Source: DATJPR01 sp963843525 (GTDB lineage Bacteria > Bacteroidota > Ignavibacteria > UBA10030 > UBA6906). From it: DNA of 64,000 nucleotides. The notes under the pieces were generated by a model. That model was not told where the DNA came from and searched no databases. It was given only the letters and a program-made list of their open reading frames with translations. The stretch is from assembly GCA_963843525.1 (NCBI GenBank), contig CAWJKM010000007.1, forward strand, positions 992,001 through 1,056,000. The letters run 5' to 3'. The translations under genes and the position numbers were made by a program. Positions 17,550-26,114 of this stretch are shown here, in pieces (positions within the stretch are counted from its first letter, which is position 1; each line of letters opens with the position of its first letter).

Positions 17550-17606
17550 CATGGCACCCCTCTTCCCGGTGCTCTGACGTCCGCACGGGTGAGGGAAGAG
17601 TTCGAC

Positions 17607-17640
17607 TTGACTTGCCTCGTGGGCCATATCGTGATACATT
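17607..17640 (+). promoter_or_regulatory. Promoter of mtaB
   Basis: TTGCCT (17612-17617), 17-base spacer, TACATT (17635-17640); an overlapping TTGACT (17607-17612) is an alternative -35. The predicted start lies at the foot of the leader hairpin that follows. Confidence 0.5.
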
Positions 17641-17642
17641 CA

Positions 17643-17677
17643 GAGAGCTGCCCGTGTGTGGATCGTGGGCAGCTCTC
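17643..17677 (+). promoter_or_regulatory. 5' leader hairpin of mtaB
   Basis: gagagctgccc (17643-17653) is perfectly complementary to gggcagctctc (17667-17677), an 11-bp stem with a 13-base loop, followed by TTGTATTT. It begins at or next to the predicted transcription start and ends 22 bases before the mtaB ATG, so it may protect the 5' end or attenuate transcription. Confidence 0.5.
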
Positions 17678-17698
17678 TTGTATTTCCGGGATGTTCTC

Positions 17699-19003
17699 AT
17701 GCCTCGTGTAGCACTTCATACGCTCGGCTGCAAATTGAACTTTGCCGAAACTTCGACGATCGGGAAGCAATTCCTCGGCCGGGGATTCGAAATCGTTCCC
17801 TTCGGCAGTCCGGCGGAAGTCACGGTGATCAATACCTGCAGCGTCACCGCGAAAGCCAATCAGGAATGCCGGCAGATGATTCGTCGCGCACTCAGGGTGG
17901 CACCGGAGTCGTATGTCATTGTGACGGGCTGTTATGCGCAGCTCGCGCCCGAGGAAGTGAGCCGGATTTCAGGAGTGGATCTTGTCGCCGGGACGAACGA
18001 GAAGTTCCAGTTATTCAGCCTCGCCGGAGACATGCAAAAGTTGTCCTGCGCTGCCGTGCACGTGTCGTCCATTGAGGCTCCGCTTGGATTCTTACCTGCG
18101 GCTACGACAGAAGCAGGGGGGAGAACAAGGGCCTATCTCAAGGTGCAAGACGGATGCGACTACACCTGCAGCTTTTGCACCATTCCGAAGGCACGGGGAG
18201 CGAGCAGGAGCCAATCCGTCGAAGCGTGCGTCCAGGAGGCCCGGGACCTGGTCAATGAAGGGTATAAGGAAATCGTGCTGACGGGGGTGAACGTCGGGGA
18301 CTTCGGGCGGAAATCCGGGACTTCTCTGTACCAGCTCCTTGTTGCCTTACTGGGGATCGGGGAATTAGAGCGGATTCGAATCAGCTCGATTGAACCAAAT
18401 CTTTTGACCGATGAAATACTCGATCTGGCTGCAGCTAACCGTCGAATTTGCAGGCACTTCCATATTCCTCTTCAAAGCGGTTCGGAGGACATCCTTGCCA
18501 GGATGAGGCGACGCTACAGGCCCTCGGATTATGCGCGGCTCATCGGGAAAATTAGGAGTCGCATTCCTGCATGCACGATCGGCGCCGACGTGATCGTCGG
18601 CTTCCCGGGGGAAACGGATGCGCGGTTCGAAGAGACGCATGGTTTCCTGGCAGATCTGCCCGTCTCTTATTTGCACGTTTTCACCTATTCTGAGCGGCCC
18701 GGAACACCGGCGTCCTCCATGGACGACGCTGTGCCGGTGGAGGTTCGCTCCCGCCGGACGACCCTGCTTCGTGCGTTGAGCGAACGGAAACGGGCGGCGC
18801 ACCTCCGGACGTTAATCGGACAAAAAGTGGAAGTTCTTTTGGAATCCGAGCAAGACGAGGGCCTGAGGTTTGGCCTGACCGACACGTACTGTCGGATTGG
18901 GGTGCCCGGCGCCGGAACCTCTGAGAATGTGATTGTTTCCGCCATCGTCGAGGAAGCGCGTGGCGGATATTGCACAGCATCCATAGTCACGGAAGCAGCA
19001 TGA
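17699..19003 (+). CDS. mtaB: tRNA t6A37 methylthiotransferase MtaB
   Basis: Radical-SAM methylthiotransferase that converts t6A37 to ms2t6A37 in tRNA. The N-terminal UPF0004 domain starts at VALHTLGCKLNFAE with further cysteines in INTCSVT and VTGCYAQ, binding the auxiliary 4Fe-4S. The radical-SAM motif CDYTCSFCTIP lies at about residues 152-162, and a C-terminal TRAM-like domain is present. ATG 17699 gives the canonical N-terminus, 434 residues. An upstream in-frame codon at 17612 would include leader hairpin sequence and is rejected. Overlaps the next gene by ATGA. Confidence 0.93.
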   Translation: MPRVALHTLGCKLNFAETSTIGKQFLGRGFEIVPFGSPAEVTVINTCSVTAKANQECRQMIRRALRVAPESYVIVTGCYAQLAPEEVSRISGVDLVAGTNEKFQLFSLAGDMQKLSCAAVHVSSIEAPLGFLPAATTEAGGRTRAYLKVQDGCDYTCSFCTIPKARGASRSQSVEACVQEARDLVNEGYKEIVLTGVNVGDFGRKSGTSLYQLLVALLGIGELERIRISSIEPNLLTDEILDLAAANRRICRHFHIPLQSGSEDILARMRRRYRPSDYARLIGKIRSRIPACTIGADVIVGFPGETDARFEETHGFLADLPVSYLHVFTYSERPGTPASSMDDAVPVEVRSRRTTLLRALSERKRAAHLRTLIGQKVEVLLESEQDEGLRFGLTDTYCRIGVPGAGTSENVIVSAIVEEARGGYCTASIVTEAA

Positions 19004-20301
19004 AGATCATCGGTGTCGAGCCGGGAAGTATTGCCGAGGAGCTGGGGCTCCAGTCCGGCGACGAAGTCCTGGAGATCAATGGCAATCGGGTTCGCGACCA
19101 CCTGGACGTTCGCTTTAGCGAGGGGGATGAAGCCCTGACATTGAAGATCGCCCGCAATGGCGAGATCGTGCTGTACGACATCGAGAAAGACGAGAGCGAC
19201 CGGCTCGGCCTGACCTTCGAGGAGATGCGAATTCTTTCTTGCGGGAACGACTGCATCTTTTGCTTTGTGGACCAGAACCCCAAGGGCCTTCGCAATCAAC
19301 TCTACTTTCGGGACGGCGATTACAGGCTCTCGTTCATGTATGGGAATTACACCACCATGACGAATGCCGGTCCGGCAATCCTCCAGCGGATAGTCGACCA
19401 GCGTCTCGCACCCCAGTACATCTCGGTCCATGCAACAGACCCGGAAGTCCGTCGCGTACTCATGGGGTTGAAAAAGGACGACCACATCCTTGAAAAGATA
19501 GAATTTTTGCATGATCATGAGATCGATATGCACACGCAGATCGTCCTCTGCCCGGGTTTCAATGACGGGGATGTTCTGGAGAAGACGGTTCGCGATCTTT
19601 CCCGGTTTACCCGGCAGATTCGTTCGCTTGCGATCGTGCCGGTGGGACTCACCGATCATCGTTTCGGCCTTGCGCGCCTGCAGCGGGTGGACGCATCGTA
19701 TGCCCGAGCGCTGCTCTCAAAGGTGCGGGCGTGGCAGAAAGCCTTCAGGATGGAACTCGGCAGGTCATTCGTGTACGCGTCGGATGAATTCTATCTCGTG
19801 GCAGGGGAGCCGATCCCGGCAACGCGCGTGTACGACGGTTTTCCGCAGCTTGAGAACGGCGTAGGCATGGTGCGATCGTTCCTGACTGCTGCGCGGAGTC
19901 AGGCACGGAGGATTCCCCCTGCCTTGTCATCGCCGAGGAAACTGACGGTTGTCACCGGTGAGCTTGCATCCGGGTTCATGACGACGGATGTGCTCCCTCT
20001 CTTTTCGCATGTCAAACGCCTCAGCATCGATCTTGTCACTGCGCAGAATACGCTTTTCGGACCGGCCGTTACCGTTGCTGGACTTCTGTCCGGCAAATGT
20101 GTATATTCGGCATTGGAGGGACGTGAAGTGGGCGACCTCGTCCTTCTTCCTCCCGACATCCTCAATGCGGACGGGGTGTTTCTCGATGACATGACTGTGC
20201 CTGCACTGCAATCGCGTTTGGGCACGACGAAGGTCAAAGTCTTTGACGGACACTGGTCGCATGTGTTCTCCTCGTTGAACCAAATGAAAAGGAGTGCGTG
20301 A
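19000..20301 (+). CDS. PDZ-DUF512 iron-sulfur protein (radical-SAM-like)
   Basis: A 433-residue protein with an N-terminal PDZ-like domain (about 1-65; GVEPGSIAEELGLQSGDEVLEINGN in pieces), a CX3CX2C cluster site at Cys81, Cys85 and Cys88 (SCGNDCIFCFVDQ), a TIM-barrel-like region and a C-terminal DUF512 domain (about 255-425). This architecture is a conserved family of putative Fe-S oxidoreductases of unknown substrate. Coupled to mtaB by an ATGA overlap, which suggests a functional link to tRNA modification or metal chemistry, but that is inference. Confidence 0.8.
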   Translation: MKIIGVEPGSIAEELGLQSGDEVLEINGNRVRDHLDVRFSEGDEALTLKIARNGEIVLYDIEKDESDRLGLTFEEMRILSCGNDCIFCFVDQNPKGLRNQLYFRDGDYRLSFMYGNYTTMTNAGPAILQRIVDQRLAPQYISVHATDPEVRRVLMGLKKDDHILEKIEFLHDHEIDMHTQIVLCPGFNDGDVLEKTVRDLSRFTRQIRSLAIVPVGLTDHRFGLARLQRVDASYARALLSKVRAWQKAFRMELGRSFVYASDEFYLVAGEPIPATRVYDGFPQLENGVGMVRSFLTAARSQARRIPPALSSPRKLTVVTGELASGFMTTDVLPLFSHVKRLSIDLVTAQNTLFGPAVTVAGLLSGKCVYSALEGREVGDLVLLPPDILNADGVFLDDMTVPALQSRLGTTKVKVFDGHWSHVFSSLNQMKRSA

Positions 20302-20366
20302 CCCGGAACTTGGTCCTGCTTTGCTCAAGTGAAAGACATCGATCCAATTAGCTCAAAGGCGTTCCG

Positions 20367-21170
20367 ATGTGGTCCCGGCTCCCGCTTCTCGCTGTTGCTG
20401 CATTCTTTTTCCTGAATTCCGCCCGCTCGCAAAATCTTGAAACCGGGGGAGGCAATAATCCCTCTGCGGTTACTTCGGTGGATCAGTCATCATACTCTCC
20501 CCAGCATCGCAATGCACTGGATCTGGTCTCGGGGGCGAAACTCGATCAGGATATCGCCGACGACCAATCGGCGACGCCGTCCAGGAAGTCTGTCGGCCTC
20601 GCAGTCCTGTACTCCCTGGCTGTTCCGGGGATGGGAGAACTGTATGCGGGGGGCTTCAGCAGTGGGAAATATTTTCTCGGTATCGAGGGAGCGCTCTGGC
20701 TGACGTACGCAGCGTTTGACATTCGTGCGAATGCCCTTCAGGACGATGGCCGATCGTTCGCCGCGGTCCATGCGGGCGTGGTCGGATCCGGGAAGAGTGA
20801 CCAGTTCTACGTCGACGTCAGCAATTTCCTGACCCTCGCCGACTACAACGACAAGAAGATGCGCGACCGGACTCCGGAACTCCTCTACGACCCGGCCGCA
20901 GGGTACAACTGGTCATGGGATGCTGAAGCGAATCGTATGATCTTCCGTGATCAACGGATTCGGGCGGACAATGTCTTCAACAATCGGAAGTTTGTTATCG
21001 GCGCTGTCCTGTTGAATCATATCGCGAGTGCCATCAACGCTGCGCGGATTGCGATTTCCCACAACAAAGAGATTTCCGGTGCCCTGGGCGACCTCCGGCT
21101 CGAAGCGTCAGTGCAGGGGGGATGGTCGAACCCCCATGGCATCATGTTGACCATTATTCGACCCTTTTAG
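20367..21170 (+). CDS. Secreted or membrane protein of unknown function (DUF5683-like)
   Basis: 267 residues beginning with a signal peptide (WSRLPLLAVAAFFFLNSARSQ in pieces, cleavage after about residue 21). The segment AVLYSLAVPGMGELYAGGFSSGK followed by hydrophobic GIEGALWLTYAAFDIRANAL resembles the small-membrane-protein family annotated DUF5683 in Bacteroidota, with a second hydrophobic stretch near 210-228 (FVIGAVLLNHIASAINA). Function unknown; envelope location is the only safe inference. Lies between the DUF512 gene and truA. Confidence 0.6.
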   Translation: MWSRLPLLAVAAFFFLNSARSQNLETGGGNNPSAVTSVDQSSYSPQHRNALDLVSGAKLDQDIADDQSATPSRKSVGLAVLYSLAVPGMGELYAGGFSSGKYFLGIEGALWLTYAAFDIRANALQDDGRSFAAVHAGVVGSGKSDQFYVDVSNFLTLADYNDKKMRDRTPELLYDPAAGYNWSWDAEANRMIFRDQRIRADNVFNNRKFVIGAVLLNHIASAINAARIAISHNKEISGALGDLRLEASVQGGWSNPHGIMLTIIRPF

Positions 21171-21180
21171 GTGACTTTCC

Positions 21181-21909
21181 ATGCATTGCTTTAAACTTGT
21201 CATCGAATTCGACGGCACAAACTTCGTCGGCTGGCAAAGCCAGCAAAACGGCAGGAGCGTTCAGGACGAGATTACAAAGGTTCTTGAACAGGTATTGCAG
21301 GAGCCCATCACCCTTACAGGGGCCGGCAGGACAGATTCGGGAGTGCACGCACGGGGGATGGTGGCAGGCTTTCAGACGGGATCATCGATGGGTTCGGGAT
21401 CGATTATGAGCAGCCTCAACGGTCTCCTCCCTGACGATGTGTACGTGTGTTCGGTCGAGGAAGTGGGGGAGAAGTTCCATGCCCGTTATGATGCAAAGGA
21501 CCGGATGTACCGGTATTTCATAGCCTTACGCCCATCGGCGATAGGGAGATTCTACCATTGGGATGTGAAGTATCCTCTCCGTGTTGGCGCGATGAACCAG
21601 GTGGCAACGCATATCCTGGGTGAACACGATTTCACATCGTTCTGCAAGTTCGATGAGGGGACAAAAGACTATCGGTGCACCGTTCTGGAATCGTTCTGGA
21701 CTGAAACTCCCCAGATGTTGGTCTATCAGGTCCGCGCAAACAGATTCCTCTACGGCATGGTCCGCGGTCTCGTGGGGACGATGGTTGATGTGGGAAGGGG
21801 ATACACAGCCGTGGACGACTTTACCGGGATTCTGAAATCGTGTGACCGGAGACGTGCCGGCATGGCCGCGCCGGCTCATGGACTGTTCCTCGAAGAAGTC
21901 CGCTATTAG
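21181..21909 (+). CDS. truA: tRNA pseudouridine synthase A
   Basis: Converts U38-U40 of the tRNA anticodon stem to pseudouridine. It starts MHCFKLVIEFDGTNFVGWQ, the catalytic loop is GRTDSGVHARG with the nucleophilic Asp near residue 52, and the later motifs FLYGMVRGLVGTMVDVG are present. 242 residues, normal length. It begins 10 bases after the preceding gene. Confidence 0.95.
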   Translation: MHCFKLVIEFDGTNFVGWQSQQNGRSVQDEITKVLEQVLQEPITLTGAGRTDSGVHARGMVAGFQTGSSMGSGSIMSSLNGLLPDDVYVCSVEEVGEKFHARYDAKDRMYRYFIALRPSAIGRFYHWDVKYPLRVGAMNQVATHILGEHDFTSFCKFDEGTKDYRCTVLESFWTETPQMLVYQVRANRFLYGMVRGLVGTMVDVGRGYTAVDDFTGILKSCDRRRAGMAAPAHGLFLEEVRY

Positions 21910-22003
21910 CTTGTCTCCATCAGCAGACTGAAAAACCGAAAATCCAGGCATGTCGACGATTGATCTACGTTTCACCCCGGCTTCGCACTAACGCAATCCA
22001 TTC

Positions 22004-23500
22004 ATGCGAAGTCTGCCTTCCTTGCTCCGCCCCCTTACAAGCTTCTTCCGCCGCCAGAAACGGGGCATCCCGCTTGCCGGAATGCCTGCGAAACCTGTGG
22101 AGAAGCTTCCATTCGCCCCCGGATCATTGGTGGCCGATCGCTATTATGTCCGGGAGGTCATCGGCAGGGGCGGGTATGCGTACGTGTATGAGATCGTCGA
22201 TCAGTACGACGATAGCACATATGCGCTCAAGACGTTGCGGACCGACGTGGCCGCTGACCCCGAGACACTCGCCCAATTCCGAAAGGAGGCTCTGGTGTGG
22301 ATTTCACTTGAACCACACCCGAATATCGTTCGTGCGGACTTCATCTCGGAGCTTGAGGGCAAATTGTGCATCGGGATGGAATTCCTCCCTAAGAACGCCG
22401 ATGGCTATACCTCGCTCGATGGGTATCTGAGTTCGGCCCCGCCCGATCTGGAGCAGTCGCTTCGCTGGATGATTCAGTTTTGTCACGGGATGGAATTCGC
22501 GAGAGCGCACGGCATTCGCTGTCACCGCGACGTGAAGCCGGCGAATATCCTGATCGATGCCAACCGCCTGGCGAAGGTGACCGACTTCGGCTTCGCGGAG
22601 GTGATCGACGCTGAACGGACGGCCACGACCAAGGGCAGGCGCAAATCCACCCCGCAGGTCGGCTTCGGCACGCCGTTCTACATGCCGCCGGAACAGTTCC
22701 TCAACGCACCTCGATGCGACGAGCGGAGCGATATCTATAGCCTGGGTGTCATCATGTTTCAAATGGCGGCCCGGGGCCGGCTCCCGTTTTTTCCGATCGG
22801 CTATGCTGCCGATATCGACCGTGAGCAGTACTGGACGGCCATGCATCATCTCCACGCGCTTGCGCAGGTACCGCACCTCGCTTCTCCGATGTTTCCCATC
22901 ATAAAACGGTGTCTTGAAAAGGAACCAAGGAGTCGTTACCAGGTATTTCGTGACCTTCGGGCCGATCTTGACACGCTCTTGAAGCAACAGACCGGAAAGG
23001 TGGAAGCTCCCGCCACTGTGAAGAATGCGGAGGCATGGGAGATTTACAACCGGGCGTTCAGCCTCGCGAATCTCGGTGAATATGAAGCAGCGGTGAGGCA
23101 GTACGACCGTTCCCTGGAGCAGGATCCTTCCAACCCGGATGCATGGAACAACAAAGGCGTCTGTTTGCGCAAGATGGGGAAGATTCCGGATGCAGTCGCG
23201 TGTTTTGAAAGGGCAGTAGAGCTCGTGGCGGACCACGGCGCCGCACATCTGAACCTGGGGATTACCCTCCGCATCATGGGGCAATACCAGGATGCCCTCA
23301 ACTGGCTGGGGAAATACACGAAGTTCCACCCGATGAACGAATCAGGATGGTTAAACAAAGCGCTGGCTGAAGAACGGCTGGGCTTCGTCGGGGACGCTGT
23401 TGAGTCGTTCCGAGTATTCCTTGCACTTCCGCCTGCCACGCTTATCCGATATGAGCCGCATGCCCGGGAATACATCGAATCCCACTACCGCACGCTGTAA
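22004..23500 (+). CDS. Serine/threonine protein kinase with C-terminal TPR repeats
   Basis: 498 residues, no transmembrane segment. An N-terminal linker precedes a Hanks-type kinase domain (about 45-330): glycine loop GRGGYAYVYE, lysine ALKTL, catalytic loop HRDVKPANILID (about 173-184), DFGFAEV (about 194) and activation-segment GTPFYMPPEQF. Residues about 343-450 contain three TPR units (AWEIYNRAFSLANLGEYEAA; PDAWNNKGVCLRKMGKIPDA; AAHLNLGITLRIMGQYQDA). All catalytic residues are present, so it should be active. TPRs probably recruit substrates; targets are unknown. Confidence 0.92.
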   Translation: MRSLPSLLRPLTSFFRRQKRGIPLAGMPAKPVEKLPFAPGSLVADRYYVREVIGRGGYAYVYEIVDQYDDSTYALKTLRTDVAADPETLAQFRKEALVWISLEPHPNIVRADFISELEGKLCIGMEFLPKNADGYTSLDGYLSSAPPDLEQSLRWMIQFCHGMEFARAHGIRCHRDVKPANILIDANRLAKVTDFGFAEVIDAERTATTKGRRKSTPQVGFGTPFYMPPEQFLNAPRCDERSDIYSLGVIMFQMAARGRLPFFPIGYAADIDREQYWTAMHHLHALAQVPHLASPMFPIIKRCLEKEPRSRYQVFRDLRADLDTLLKQQTGKVEAPATVKNAEAWEIYNRAFSLANLGEYEAAVRQYDRSLEQDPSNPDAWNNKGVCLRKMGKIPDAVACFERAVELVADHGAAHLNLGITLRIMGQYQDALNWLGKYTKFHPMNESGWLNKALAEERLGFVGDAVESFRVFLALPPATLIRYEPHAREYIESHYRTL

Positions 23501-23931
23501 CCTGCCCGCCTCCACTCTCCAAATCCCCAAGTCCCCGCGTCTCGCTTTCCCCCAGTCTCCCTCTCCTCAAGTCCCACGGTCCCGAAGACTTCGCGTGAAT
23601 TCTGAGTTCTGAATTCAGAATTCTGAATTCAGAATTCTCTCTTCCTCCCCCCCCGCCCGGGGAACCCCCGGCCCAGGATTTTCGTTCTGGCTGTATAGGT
23701 GTCATCTCGCCTGCCGCTCGTCCTGAGTCTCAATGGATTCTAATTTTCCTTCATGAACAGATCTTTGCAGGATTTTTCGGGATCTTCCGATTGTCTTCAC
23801 CTGCCTCGCGATAGGAACGAAAATCCGCACAGGTCTGGCCGGTTTTCAGTCCCGTGCAGTCGATGAGTCATGTCCTTGTCCGCTGAATAGCTGTACGATC
23901 AATTCCATCACGTCACAATCCGGGAGGTCAG
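23501..23931. other. 431-base intergenic region, pyrimidine-rich, with palindrome
   Basis: No gene is recognised. The first 90 bases are a C/T-rich low-complexity stretch with degenerate AAGTCCC-type repeats. A perfect 28-bp palindrome follows (listed separately), then a C-rich run near 23646-23656. The last 200 bases show nothing I can identify apart from the ribosome-binding site GGGAGG before the cytochrome gene. Confidence 0.6.
23607..23634. repeat. Perfect 28-bp palindrome of nested EcoRI-type units
   Basis: Two copies of the 10-bp palindrome ctgaattcag separated by AATT, flanked by TT and AA, make a perfect 28-bp inverted repeat; related partial units extend it on both sides (23597-23638). 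It could extrude as a cruciform or be a degraded tandem repeat. Confidence 0.85.
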
Positions 23932-25272
23932 ATGCTCCGTCGCTGGATGTTGTCTGCAGGAATATCTGCATGCATTCTTGGCGCGATCGCACTTCTTTGG
24001 GCTTCTCCGCCGCAAGTTGGCGAACCATCGGGAGTGAACAGCGCCGATCTCGGCAAGTCCGTTTATGAACAGCGTTGCGCCCCGTGTCACGGAGAATCAG
24101 GCAAAGGGAACGGTCCCAACGCTTTCTTCCTCAGCCCCCGTCCGCGGGACTTCACAACGGGTTTGTATGAATTCCGATCCACGGAGCCCGGATCCATTCC
24201 CACTGACGAAGACCTGGGACGGACAATTTCCAAAGGTCTGCCGGGAACCGCGATGCCCGGTTGGGAGAAGTTTATTCACGGCGACACGCTGTCTGCAATC
24301 ATCCTATACATCAAAGCGTTTTCGCCAAGGTTTGCACGGGAACAGCCCAAAGTGGTGAATATCGGCGAGGTCCGGCCATCCACACCCGCCAGCATCGCAG
24401 CGGGGAAGCTCGTGTACGACAAACTCCAGTGCGCAGATTGTCACGGGACTGACGGCGCTGGCAGCGGCGCAGTTGCACATGATTTCCAGGACGATCTCGG
24501 GAATCCGATCAGTGCCGCGAATCTGACCGAGCCGTGGACGTTTCACGGGGGATCGAAGGCGGGCGACGTCTACATGAGGTTCCGTACCGGGCTTGATGGC
24601 ACACCGATGCCTTCCTATGTCGGTTCGGCCTCCGACCAGGAAATGTGGGACCTGGCGAATTATGTCTCGTCAATTGGAAGAACGCCAGTCTGGTCGATGA
24701 ATGAAGCTGAATTGTCGTCGTATTACGTAAAGAAGTCCGGGATTGCGAAATCGGACCCGATCCATTGGGGCAAGTATCTGGTCGATGGCCTCGGATGCGC
24801 GCACTGCCATACACCGTTCGATGAAAAGGGAGAGTATTACGCTCAGTTGAAGTTCGCCGGGGGACAGGAATGGTCTCTCGGACCATACGGGAAAATCGTG
24901 AGTTATAACCTCACTTCTGACAGTACAACCGGATTGGGGGGATGGTCGGACGATCAAATCAAACTCGTCTTGAAGAAAGGAACGCGACGGGATGGATCGC
25001 GAATGCTTCCCTTCCCGATGCCGTGGACAGCGTATTCCGCACTGGAAGAGAAGGATCTGGATGCGATCATCGCCTATCTCCGGTCTATTCCTCCGGTTTC
25101 GAACCCAATCCCTAATCCCCAGCCTCTGAGCTTCTTCCCATACTTGGCGGGGAAATTCCAGATGCTGGTTCTGAAAAAGGAATTCGTCGTGTATGTTTAC
25201 CCTGGCAACGGAGGAGGAGCGAGCGTTGAAGCTTCACCGAAGGACGTGTCACAGAATGAGGTTCAACCATGA
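23932..25272 (+). CDS. Tri-heme c-type cytochrome
   Basis: 446 residues with an N-terminal signal anchor (about 8-26, SAGISACILGAIALLWA). Three heme-attachment motifs are present: CAPCH (about 48-52), CADCH (about 166-170) and CAHCH (about 289-293), each heading a class I cytochrome domain. The last domain carries the motif NLTSDSTTGLGGWSDDQI found in dehydrogenase-associated cytochrome c proteins. It would act in periplasmic electron transfer. A good GGGAGG Shine-Dalgarno precedes ATG 23932. It overlaps the next cytochrome gene by ATGA, so the two form an operon; no catalytic partner is nearby. Confidence 0.88.
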   Translation: MLRRWMLSAGISACILGAIALLWASPPQVGEPSGVNSADLGKSVYEQRCAPCHGESGKGNGPNAFFLSPRPRDFTTGLYEFRSTEPGSIPTDEDLGRTISKGLPGTAMPGWEKFIHGDTLSAIILYIKAFSPRFAREQPKVVNIGEVRPSTPASIAAGKLVYDKLQCADCHGTDGAGSGAVAHDFQDDLGNPISAANLTEPWTFHGGSKAGDVYMRFRTGLDGTPMPSYVGSASDQEMWDLANYVSSIGRTPVWSMNEAELSSYYVKKSGIAKSDPIHWGKYLVDGLGCAHCHTPFDEKGEYYAQLKFAGGQEWSLGPYGKIVSYNLTSDSTTGLGGWSDDQIKLVLKKGTRRDGSRMLPFPMPWTAYSALEEKDLDAIIAYLRSIPPVSNPIPNPQPLSFFPYLAGKFQMLVLKKEFVVYVYPGNGGGASVEASPKDVSQNEVQP

Positions 25273-25880
25273 AACGATTATTGAAATGGCTCGCCGCAAT
25301 CGTTGGTTTTCTTATAGTTATCGGCTTCCTCCTCTTCCTTTATTTCATACCTCCGTTTACCCTGGCGCCAGCTGAGACTTTCAGTGGAGCGGAGCAGAAG
25401 GCCTCCCCGGGCATCGATCATGTTGCTCCGGGGACTGACCGGCTTCTGGCGGAACGGGGGAGATACATGGTAAGGACCGGAGGATGTACAGGGTGCCACG
25501 TGGTAGCGAAACCTGACGGCTCCCCCAACTGGGATCGCTATCTTGCAGGCGGTGCCAGGCTGACCGAACGTGGAGTGGGAGCTGCGTACTCCTATAACCT
25601 CACCCCTGACAGTGCGACCGGACTCGGAAGCTACTCGCGGGAGGAGATCGTGCACATCCTTCAGACGGGGCAGATGCGGGACGGAAGGATCATCATGGAT
25701 CACAGAATGCCATGGACAGTTATCTCGCGCTACTCTCAAGAAGATCTTTATGCCATAGCGACTTACCTCAAAGCATTACAACCGGTCTCGAGCAAGATTC
25801 CGCCGCCCGATCCTGGCGCAACTCCGGGCGACCCTCGTGCGATCTTGTCCGTGTCGGTGAGTGACCATTCGGAGCATTGA
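25269..25880 (+). CDS. Membrane-anchored mono-heme cytochrome c
   Basis: 203 residues with an N-terminal transmembrane helix (about 5-30, WLAAIVGFLIVIGFLLFLYF) and one heme motif, CTGCH, at about residues 73-77. The downstream NLTPDSATGLGSYSREEI motif and the MPWTVISRYSQEDLYAIATYLKAL segment closely parallel the third domain of the preceding cytochrome, so the two are probably related by duplication. The distal Met ligand may be in HRMPW. Co-translated with the upstream gene. Confidence 0.85.
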   Translation: MKRLLKWLAAIVGFLIVIGFLLFLYFIPPFTLAPAETFSGAEQKASPGIDHVAPGTDRLLAERGRYMVRTGGCTGCHVVAKPDGSPNWDRYLAGGARLTERGVGAAYSYNLTPDSATGLGSYSREEIVHILQTGQMRDGRIIMDHRMPWTVISRYSQEDLYAIATYLKALQPVSSKIPPPDPGATPGDPRAILSVSVSDHSEH

Positions 25881-26024
25881 ACCGGATGTCCGCCGGAAGA
25901 GACCAACTGGCGATCGTCGATGGATGAGACTTGCTCCACACTCTTTTCCAATTCGAGAGGAGAATTTAAACGGTCGGAGAAGCTCATCCTTGGTCGGTGA
26001 ATGAAGTCGATTGATCTGTTTCTA
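25881..26024. other. Intergenic region between cytochromes and yifB
   Basis: I see no gene or clear terminator in the first 144 bases. The yifB promoter and leader hairpin follow. Confidence 0.5.
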
Positions 26025-26053
26025 TTGATTTTCTCGTAGCGGCTTCGTACAAT
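26025..26053 (+). promoter_or_regulatory. Sigma70-type promoter of yifB
   Basis: TTGATT (26025-26030), 17-base spacer, TACAAT (26048-26053). The predicted start (about 26060) gives a leader of about 55 bases that is almost entirely a hairpin. Confidence 0.65.
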
Positions 26054-26071
26054 CGTACGTCTCCCGCCTTT

Positions 26072-26114
26072 CCTCCCGCTCGCAATTTTCCCATTTGCAG
26101 CGGGAGGTCTTTTT
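26072..26114 (+). promoter_or_regulatory. yifB leader hairpin that sequesters the Shine-Dalgarno sequence
   Basis: cctcccgct (26072-26080) pairs perfectly with agcgggagg (26099-26107); a further GCAA/TTGC pairing extends the stem past one bulged C. The 3' arm contains the only ribosome-binding site, GGGAGG, 7 bases before ATG 26115, and is followed by TCTTTTT. The element therefore looks both like an intrinsic terminator and like an SD-hiding riboregulator. It may also end transcripts from the cytochrome operon. Confidence 0.65.
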
